64,000 nt of DNA, from the NCBI RefSeq assembly GCF_023243045.1, contig NZ_JALKFX010000023.1, forward strand, positions 1 to 64,000, given 5' to 3'. This stretch comes from Frankia sp. AgB32 (GTDB taxonomy: Bacteria; Actinomycetota; Actinomycetes; Frankiales; Frankiaceae). The notes under the pieces were generated by a model. That model had not been told where the DNA came from. It worked only from the letters and a program-made list of their open reading frames with translations, and did not search any database. Below are positions 58,413 to 64,000 of this stretch, in pieces. The position numbers and the translations under genes were made by a program. The number at the start of each line of letters is the position of its first letter. Position 1 is the stretch's first letter.

Positions 58413-59957
58413 ATGAGCATCACCGGGCGCGCGGGCAGCCGGCTGGACACGCCGGCGCAGCCGCGGCGCCCGAGCCGCGCGCTGACGCCGACGACCCGTA
58501 CCGAGTTCGGCGAAGCCAGGATCTGGCTCGCGTTCGCCGCTGCCGGCCTCGGCGGCACCGCCCTGCTCGCCGGCACCGGTCCGGCCCTCGGCGTCGCCGA
58601 ACCGCCGTGGTCAAACGGCTGGGACCTGCGGCTCGACCCGTTGGCGGTCGTGCCACTAGCGGTCGCGACGACCGTGATCGCACTCACCGTCTGGTGGGCG
58701 TCGATGATCCGCCGGTCCTCGCCGACCGGCACCGTCGGGCCGACGGACACCGCCGGGCCGCCCAGCGCCGCCGGGCGGGCGGGCGAGACGGGCGAGACGG
58801 GCGAGACGGGCGAGACGGGCACCGAGAGCCTGGCGCCGGGCGGGCAGGCCGCCGTCGGCCCGCGGTTCCGGCTGCCGTGGGCCGTCCTGCTGCTGCTGGG
58901 CTGCCTTGGCGCGCTGGCCTGGAGTATCGCTCTCGCGCTGGTCACTGCGGGCGGACCGGCCGCCGGTCTGCGCGCGCCGGCGGATCTCGTCGCGGCGGCC
59001 GCGGCGGTCGGCGACGCCCCCCACCGCCTGCTCGCCGACTACCCGGGCACCGGGCAGCGCGGGCCGACCGCCTCGCTCTCCGTGCTGCCGACGCATCCGC
59101 CCGGACCAGTGCTGGTGGCCTGGCTGCTCGACCGCGCGGGGTTGTCCGGGCCGCTGCCCGTCGGCCTGGTGTTCACCGGCCTCGGCGCGCTGTGCGTGCC
59201 GGTGGTGTGCGTGGCGGTGCGTTCGCTGTGTCACGAGACGGCCGCGCGGCGCCTGGTGCCGATCCTGGTGCTCGCGCCCTGGGGTGGGTGGATGGCGGGT
59301 TCCCCGGACGCCGTCACGGCGCTCCTGACGGCTCTGGCCGTGGCCGTCGGGGTGGTGGGCTGCGAGCCGGGGCGCCGGTCGGTGTGGTGGGCGTTGGGCA
59401 GTGGGCTGCTGCTCGGTCTCGCCGCATTGTTCGGTTATGCCCCGGTCTGGCTGGGGGTCGCCGTCGCCGCCGCCTACTTCGTGCGCCGCCGGCCGCTGCT
59501 CAACGCCGTCACCGGGCTCGGCGCCCTGGTGCCGCTGTGGCTGTTCGCCGCCTGGGGATTCTCCTGGCCGGCCGGGCTGGCACTGGCCCGGATGCCCGGC
59601 CTGACCCTCGGGCGCGCGTTGGCCTGGGTGTTCCTGGACCTGACGATCGTGGTGCTGGCCACCGGTCCGGTGGTCGTCCGCGCGGCGCGGCGGCTACGGC
59701 TGACCCCCGGCTGGCCGTTCCTGCTCGGCGCGGCGGCCACCGCGCTGTTCGCCGCGGTCGCCGGCCTCGCGGATGGTGCGGCGGAGCGGACCTGGCTGCC
59801 GCTGTTCCCGTGGCTGCTGGTCGCCGCGGTGGCGCCACAGCCGCGCCCGGCCCGGCCCGGCGACCGGTTGCAGGCCGGCGACCTGCCCGTCACCCTGATG
59901 TCCCTGGGCGCGCTCGCCGCCATCGCGCTACGGCTGTGCCTCGGCGGACCGGCCTGA
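58413..59957 (+). CDS. Polytopic membrane protein, possibly GT-C-like (514 aa)
   Basis: About eleven hydrophobic segments. After the first helices a GET repeat (9-bp unit GAGACGGGC x4, near 58791-58826) lies in a loop. The outside loop after helix 3 contains DYPGTGQRGPTASLSVLPTHPPGPVL, whose YP...HPPG pattern recalls the first loop of GT-C glycosyltransferases (ArnT/PMT-like), followed by VFTGLGALCVPVVCVA. That assignment is tentative; the catalytic acidic pair of GT-C enzymes is not clear. Start ATG at 58413. Confidence 0.75.
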   Translation: MSITGRAGSRLDTPAQPRRPSRALTPTTRTEFGEARIWLAFAAAGLGGTALLAGTGPALGVAEPPWSNGWDLRLDPLAVVPLAVATTVIALTVWWASMIRRSSPTGTVGPTDTAGPPSAAGRAGETGETGETGETGTESLAPGGQAAVGPRFRLPWAVLLLLGCLGALAWSIALALVTAGGPAAGLRAPADLVAAAAAVGDAPHRLLADYPGTGQRGPTASLSVLPTHPPGPVLVAWLLDRAGLSGPLPVGLVFTGLGALCVPVVCVAVRSLCHETAARRLVPILVLAPWGGWMAGSPDAVTALLTALAVAVGVVGCEPGRRSVWWALGSGLLLGLAALFGYAPVWLGVAVAAAYFVRRRPLLNAVTGLGALVPLWLFAAWGFSWPAGLALARMPGLTLGRALAWVFLDLTIVVLATGPVVVRAARRLRLTPGWPFLLGAAATALFAAVAGLADGAAERTWLPLFPWLLVAAVAPQPRPARPGDRLQAGDLPVTLMSLGALAAIALRLCLGGPA

Positions 59958-59965
59958 ACCGCGGC

Positions 59966-60390
59966 CAGGGGCGGCAGCGGGGTCCGGCCGTGGGCGCCCG
60001 GGCCGCGTCCGGGTGCGAGCCCGAGGACGCCGGGCGGATCTTCGCGAGCAGCCCCCGGGTCGAAGTCCGACCAGTCGAACTCGCCGTCGAGGTCGCCATC
60101 GGCGTCGCCGTGGAGATGCTCCGCGGACGGCCAGGCGGCGGCCACGACCGCGGTGAGGCCGAGGCAGAGCCGGTGCGCGGCGGCGGGCGCGGCGCCTGGT
60201 GGCCGGGGACCGGATCACCGTGGATGAGGCGGAAGCCGCTGCGGGTTGGCCAGGGCCCAGCCGCGGAAGGCGTTCGCCCGGGCCCGGATCCGCTTGCCGG
60301 GTCGACCGCGTCCGCCGGCCAGCCGGAATCGTCGGCATCGCCGGCCGCGCCGGGCCGGCCGGACGATGCCGGACGGACAACGCCGGACGG
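59966..60390 (-). pseudogene. TetR-family C-terminal domain remnant
   Basis: On the minus strand one frame reads ANAFRGWALANPQR, and after a single extra C (near 60237) the next frame continues FRLIHGDPVPGHQAP, together matching the TetR C-terminal block (rAWAlANP.rFrLifGDPVPGy.AP). The first frame resumes with LGLTAVVAAAWPSAEHLHGD..., as expected for the following helix. No N-terminal HTH is found; the CDF gene occupies that side. I read a truncated and frameshifted regulator gene. Confidence 0.5.
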
Positions 60391-60401
60391 CCGCGGCCGG
60401 G

Positions 60402-61355
60402 TCAGGCCGGTGCGGCGCTCGCCTCGACGCCGGCGGTCGCCGCCGGGTCGCGGTGGATGTCCGGCTCGAGGAAGATCCGCATCGGGGTGTCGACGGCGGA
60501 GCGCAGGGCCGCCTCGGCGCCGTCGATGGTGGCGGCGACCTCCGTCATCGCCGCGGCCGGCGGCATCCCGATCTTGGCCGCGACGAGCAGCTCGTCCGGG
60601 CCGAGGTGCAGGGTCCGCAGGTGGATCACCCCGGTCACCCCGGGCGCCGCGGCGAGGGTGGTGCGGATCGTCGCCACGGTCGCGGGCGTTGCCGCCTCTC
60701 CGACGAGCATGCCGTACGCCTTCACCGCGACCAGGATGGCGACGACCAGCAGCAGAATGCCGATGGCCAGGGTGCCGGCGGCGTCCCAGATCGGGTCGTC
60801 GAGCAGCAGCGTCAGGCCGACACCGGCGAGCGCGAACAGCAGGCCGACCTCGGCGGCGAGGTCCTCCAGCAGCACGATCGGCAGCTCCGGCGCGCGCGCC
60901 TCCCGGATGAACGCCAGCCACGAGCGATCCCCACGGGTCCGGTTGGACTCCCGGATCGCGGTGGCGAACGAGTAGCTCTCCATGGCGACGGCGGCCAGCA
61001 GGATGATCACCGCGATCAGGCCGGACTCGAGCTCGTGCGGGTGGCGCAGCTTCTCCACCCCCTCGTAGACCGAGAACAGCCCGCCGACGGTGAACAGCAC
61101 GATGCCGACCAGGAACGCGGCGATGTAACGGGCGCGGCCGTGGCCGAACGGGTGGTCCTCGTCGGCCGGTTTCGCCGACTGGCGCTGGCCGAGAAGCAGC
61201 AGGCCCTGGTTACCCGAGTCGGCGACCGAGTGAATCGACTCGGCCAGCATCGACGACGACTGGGTCAGCAGGAAAGCGACGAACTTCGTCGCCGCGATGC
61301 CCAGGTTGGCGGCCAGTGCCGCCAGAACCGCCTTGGTGCCGCCCTCGGTACTCAC
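60402..61355 (-). CDS. Cation diffusion facilitator family transporter (317 aa)
   Basis: Exports divalent metal ions (Zn, Mn, Fe or Co) in exchange for protons. Six helices; the second has ESIHSVADS, the H-x3-D metal site (His42, Asp46), followed by the loop DEDHPFGHGRARY. In the fifth helix the usual H/D-x3-D pair is replaced by LLEDLAAEVG, as in the SLC30A9-like branch, so metal choice may differ. The C-terminal cytosolic domain has HLRTLHLGPDELLVAAKI. ATG at 61355. Located next to a TetR remnant and an ABC-F gene. Confidence 0.92.
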   Translation of the reverse strand: MSTEGGTKAVLAALAANLGIAATKFVAFLLTQSSSMLAESIHSVADSGNQGLLLLGQRQSAKPADEDHPFGHGRARYIAAFLVGIVLFTVGGLFSVYEGVEKLRHPHELESGLIAVIILLAAVAMESYSFATAIRESNRTRGDRSWLAFIREARAPELPIVLLEDLAAEVGLLFALAGVGLTLLLDDPIWDAAGTLAIGILLLVVAILVAVKAYGMLVGEAATPATVATIRTTLAAAPGVTGVIHLRTLHLGPDELLVAAKIGMPPAAAMTEVAATIDGAEAALRSAVDTPMRIFLEPDIHRDPAATAGVEASAAPA

Positions 61356-61413
61356 AAACAGCTCTCCACGTCCGTAGCCGGCGCCGAATGTCCGGATGAT
61401 GCGCTCGGCCAGA

Positions 61414-63027
61414 TCATGCCAGGGAGATGAGTTCGGTCAGCTCCGGCGACCAGTTGTCCTCGACGCCGTCCGGCAGCATGAGCACCTTCTGCGGCTCCAG
61501 CGCCTCCACCGCGCCCGGGTCGTGCGTCACCAGCACCACGGAGCCCTTGAAGGTGGCGAGCGCCGCGAGCACCTCGTCCCGGGACGCCGGGTCCAGGTTG
61601 TTCGTCGGCTCGTCGAGCAGCAGGACGTTGGCCGAGCTGCACACCAGCCCCGCGAGCGCGAGCCGGGTCTTCTCCCCACCGGAGAGCGTCTTCGCCTTCT
61701 GCTCGACGGTGTCGCCGCTGAACAGGAAGGCGCCGAGAATGCGCCGCAGCTCGACGTCGGAGGTGTTCGGCGCCGCGGCCCGCATGTTGTCCAGCACCGA
61801 ACGGTCGGTGTCCAGCGTCTCGTGTTCCTGCGCGTAGTAGCCGAGGCGCAGGCCGTGGCCCGGCTCCACCTGGCCGGTGTCGGCCTGCTCGACGCCGGCC
61901 AGGATGCGCAGCAGCGTCGTCTTGCCCGCGCCGTTGAGCCCGAGCACGACCACCTTGGAACCCCGGTCGATCGCCAGGTCGACGTCGGTGAAGATCTCCA
62001 GCGAGCCGTACGACTTGGACAGCCCGGTGGCCGTCAGCGGGGTGCGCCCGCAGGGCGCCGGGTCGGGGAAGCGCAGCTTCGCGACCCGGTCGGCGACGCG
62101 GACCTCGGCGAGCCCGGCGGCGAGCCGGTCGGCGCGGCGGTCCATCTGGTGCGCGGCGCGGGCCTTCGTCGCCTTCGCGCGCATCTTGTCGGCCTGCGCC
62201 TTCAGCGCGTCGATCTTCTTCTCCGCGTTGGCCCGCTCGCGCTTGCGGCGGCGCTCGTCCATCTCCCGCTGGGAGAGGTAGGTCTTCCAGTTGACGTTGT
62301 AGACGTCGAGGGCGGTGCGGTTGGCGTCGAGATGGAAGACCTTGTTGACGCAGCGGTCGAGCAGGTCGACGTCGTGGCTGACGACGATCAGGCCGCCGGA
62401 GTGGGCCCGCAGGAAGTCCCGCAGCCAGGCGATCGAGTCGGCGTCGAGGTGGTTCGTCGGCTCGTCGAGCAGGAGCGTCGCGTCGGAGTTGCCGGAGCCG
62501 GCGAACAGGATCCGGGCGAGCTCCACCCGGCGGCGCTGCCCACCGGACAGCGTGCCCAGCGGCTGCCCGAGCACCCGGTCCGCCAGCCCCAGCGACGAGC
62601 AGATCCGCGCCGCCTCGGCCTCCGCGGCGTACCCGCCGAGCGTGCCGAAACGGTCCTCCAGGTTGCCGTAGCGGCGGATCGCCGCGTCGCGGGCCTTGCC
62701 GTCGACGAGCTCGGCCATCTCCAGCTGGAGCTTCTCCATGTCACGCAGCAGCACGTCCAGACCGCGCGCGGACAGCACCCGGTCGCGGGCGGAGTCGTTC
62801 GGGTCGCCGGCACGCGGGTCCTGCGGCAGGTAGCCCAGCTCGCCGCGGACGTCGACATTGCCCGCGAACGGCAGGCCCTCCTTGGCGAGCACCTTCAGCA
62901 GGGTCGTCTTGCCGGCGCCGTTGCGCCCGACCAGACCAATGCGGTCACCGGCCTGCACCCGGAAGGAGACGGGCTCGATCAGGGTGCGGGCTCCGGCACG
63001 CAGTTCGAGCTCGGACACGATGATCAT
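61414..63027 (-). CDS. ABC-F family ATPase (537 aa)
   Basis: Cytosolic twin-ATPase without membrane helices, acting on the ribosome. Two ABC cassettes: Walker A GRNGAGKTT with signature LSGGQRRR and LLLDEPTNHLD in the first, and GLNGAGKTT with LSGGEKTR and LLLDEPTNNLD in the second. The charged linker (about 240-310: REMDERRRKRERANAEKKIDALKAQADKM...) is the P-site tRNA interaction region. The group includes translation factors and antibiotic resistance proteins; the wide conservation in actinobacteria and lack of nearby antibiotic genes favour a housekeeping role. ATG at 63027. Confidence 0.94.
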   Translation of the reverse strand: MIIVSELELRAGARTLIEPVSFRVQAGDRIGLVGRNGAGKTTLLKVLAKEGLPFAGNVDVRGELGYLPQDPRAGDPNDSARDRVLSARGLDVLLRDMEKLQLEMAELVDGKARDAAIRRYGNLEDRFGTLGGYAAEAEAARICSSLGLADRVLGQPLGTLSGGQRRRVELARILFAGSGNSDATLLLDEPTNHLDADSIAWLRDFLRAHSGGLIVVSHDVDLLDRCVNKVFHLDANRTALDVYNVNWKTYLSQREMDERRRKRERANAEKKIDALKAQADKMRAKATKARAAHQMDRRADRLAAGLAEVRVADRVAKLRFPDPAPCGRTPLTATGLSKSYGSLEIFTDVDLAIDRGSKVVVLGLNGAGKTTLLRILAGVEQADTGQVEPGHGLRLGYYAQEHETLDTDRSVLDNMRAAAPNTSDVELRRILGAFLFSGDTVEQKAKTLSGGEKTRLALAGLVCSSANVLLLDEPTNNLDPASRDEVLAALATFKGSVVLVTHDPGAVEALEPQKVLMLPDGVEDNWSPELTELISLA

Positions 63028-63262
63028 CGAGGTGGGGCCTCTTTCGGGCTTACGGAAGACGCCGATACGACGTCGGACGGCAACGGTCAGCTACGGTCGG
63101 CGGTGGACCCCCGACCGGGCGGAACCACCCGCGTATCACGACGCGGCGACACTCATGCCGTCCAGCCTACGGGGCCGCCGCGGCAGCCATCGGAGACAAG
63201 CGTCGCGTCCAGCTCACGGGCTCGGGGCACCGGCTCGGGGTGCGCGCGGGCCCGGTCGTTCC

Positions 63263-63871
63263 TCACCGCGCCGGGCCGAGTCGGTCCTCGAGGTGGCGGG
63301 CGAGGATACGGCGGGCATCGTCCGCCGACCGTCGACCGGCCAGGATCGCGTTACCCAGCCCGACCGTCAGCGCGAGGATGGCGGACGCCTCGTCGACGAG
63401 ATCCCGCTCGGCGGCGAGTCGCCCCTCGGACTGGCAGGAGCGCAGCTGCTCGACCAGCCATACCTCCAGGGCGTCGGGGTCGCTGCCGTAGGGCTGGGCC
63501 GCCAGCGCGGGATCGGTGAGCGCGAGCGCGAAGTACTGGTGGTAGAGGACGTACAGCGAACGGCTCTCGGCATCCAGGGGCAGGGTCCCGAGCAGCACGA
63601 CCTCGATCCGGGACCGACCGGCCACGGGCAGCGCGGCGGCGGCGAGGCGGGGCAGCATCCGCTCGGTGAACTGGTCGCCGACGCGACGCAGGCCGAACAG
63701 CAGCAGTTGTTCCTTGGTCTCGAAGTAGTACTGGACCAGCCGCACGGACACGCCCGCCTCGACCGCCACCTCGCGGTACCCGACCGTGTGCAGCCCCTGG
63801 GCGGCCGCGACGCGCAGCAGCGCGTCGGCGATCTGACGGCGGCGCAGCTCGTGGTCGACCCGCTTCGGCAT
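63263..63871 (-). CDS. TetR/AcrR-family regulator (202 aa)
   Basis: N-terminal TetR HTH: RRRQIADALLRVAAAQGLHTVGYREVAVEAGVSVRLVQYYFETKEQLL; the C-terminal domain is typical TetR_C helical sequence. ATG at 63871 has GGGAG 4 nt upstream. It is divergent from a hydrolase gene, and a perfect 16-bp palindrome lies between them, so it probably represses both. The inducing ligand may be the substrate or product of the hydrolase. The 235 nt downstream show no gene. Confidence 0.92.
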   Translation of the reverse strand: MPKRVDHELRRRQIADALLRVAAAQGLHTVGYREVAVEAGVSVRLVQYYFETKEQLLLFGLRRVGDQFTERMLPRLAAAALPVAGRSRIEVVLLGTLPLDAESRSLYVLYHQYFALALTDPALAAQPYGSDPDALEVWLVEQLRSCQSEGRLAAERDLVDEASAILALTVGLGNAILAGRRSADDARRILARHLEDRLGPAR

Positions 63872-63883
63872 CGCTCCCTTTCG

Positions 63884-63899
63884 TGGTACATCTGTACCA
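63884..63899. promoter_or_regulatory. Operator shared by TetR and hydrolase genes
   Basis: TGGTACA-TC-TGTACCA, perfect 7-bp arms with 2-nt spacer, 13 nt before the TetR start and touching the ATG of the divergent hydrolase. Classic TetR-family auto-operator position. Confidence 0.7.
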
Positions 63900-64000
63900 T
63901 GACAACGGTAGTTGACAGCGCGGTCGGGCGCTTCCGCGGCGACCGCCAACGAGCCAGGTTTCTCGCCGCCTACGACGCGGCCTTCGCCGCACTGTGGCCG
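63899..64000 (+). CDS. Alpha/beta hydrolase, N-terminal part only (cut by window end)
   Basis: The ATG at 63899 opens a frame through the window end, reading MTTVVDSAVGRFRGDRQRA then RFLAAYDAAFAALWP. The segment F.AAYDAa...WP is the usual N-terminal helix of a group of actinobacterial alpha/beta hydrolases that sit beside TetR genes. Only 34 codons are visible, so the catalytic motifs cannot be checked. The operator overlaps the start codon, suggesting a very short or absent leader. Confidence 0.6.
   Translation, partial: MTTVVDSAVGRFRGDRQRARFLAAYDAAFAALWP

Noticed and set aside
60402-61355. Broken metal site in the CDF transporter
   Set aside because: The fifth-helix E/D pattern instead of H-x3-D is normal for the SLC30A9-like branch, so it is not taken as a sign of inactivity.
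1-64000. CRISPR arrays, tRNA and rRNA genes, insertion sequences
   Set aside because: No regularly spaced direct repeats of CRISPR type, no cloverleaf with a GGTTCGA-type T arm outside coding genes, and no transposase or integrase motif was seen. The tandem repeats present are short and mostly in-frame coding repeats.

Overview
The window is about 70% G+C or higher, with GTG/TTG starts, many 4-nt start/stop overlaps and a clearly actinobacterial gene set (DUF3090, DUF3099, InhA-type enoyl reductase, IdeR-type iron box, EgtE, ArfA-like OmpA protein, MgtA-like mannosyltransferase, coproporphyrin ferrochelatase). The best guess is a Frankia or near relative; this is inference from gene content and composition, not a match to a named genome. 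No rRNA, tRNA, CRISPR array, integrase or intact insertion sequence was recognised.

Layout. 0-10 kb looks like accessory DNA: an intrinsic terminator, an orphan Sll1717-type P-loop ATPase, an unknown protein, a wrecked isocitrate/isopropylmalate dehydrogenase gene, a MacB/FtsX-type ABC pair, and two tandem secreted alpha/beta hydrolases that share a dyad at the same distance from their starts; the second copy has lost one base and with it its signal peptide. 10.2-11.9 kb is an iron-storage island: Bfd ferredoxin under an IdeR-like box, encapsulin, and encapsulated ferritin with a C-terminal cargo tag. 11.9-16.3 kb holds envelope genes (ArfA-like OmpA protein, PAP2 enzyme, L,D-transpeptidase lipoprotein). 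17-28 kb is mixed metabolism: urate oxidase, a SAM hydrolase coupled to a DUF3099 protein, two GT4 glycosyltransferases with an SGNH hydrolase, DUF3090, ferrochelatase, FabG and DUF167.

29-34 kb contains a pyruvate-dehydrogenase-E1-like protein whose thiamine-diphosphate motifs are degenerate, InhA, and a KhtT/KhtU-like K+/H+ antiporter pair. 34.9-40.3 kb holds the most system-like unit: a Gly-rich Ig-like lipoprotein translationally coupled (TTGA overlap) to a 1355-residue TIR - STAND NTPase - transmembrane - WD40 protein. 40.6-47.6 kb carries small membrane proteins, a GH15 trehalase/glucoamylase, L-2-hydroxyglutarate oxidase, EgtE and an orphan NarL-type regulator. 47.9-52.1 kb has two Pro/Gly-rich proteins with C-terminal four-helix membrane domains, followed by pyruvate kinase. 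54.3-64 kb has a small ORF with a strong Shine-Dalgarno, an ABC exporter behind a palindromic operator, a crotonase-fold protein, a small HTH protein with two palindromes, a large membrane protein, a TetR remnant, a CDF transporter, an ABC-F protein, and a TetR regulator divergent from a hydrolase cut by the window end.

The strongest candidate for an undescribed system is the lipoprotein/TIR-STAND-TM-WD40 pair. The topology suggests an outside-facing sensor wired to an inside TIR effector. The degenerate E1-like protein and the promoter-conserved but frame-broken hydrolase duplicate are the next most informative oddities.
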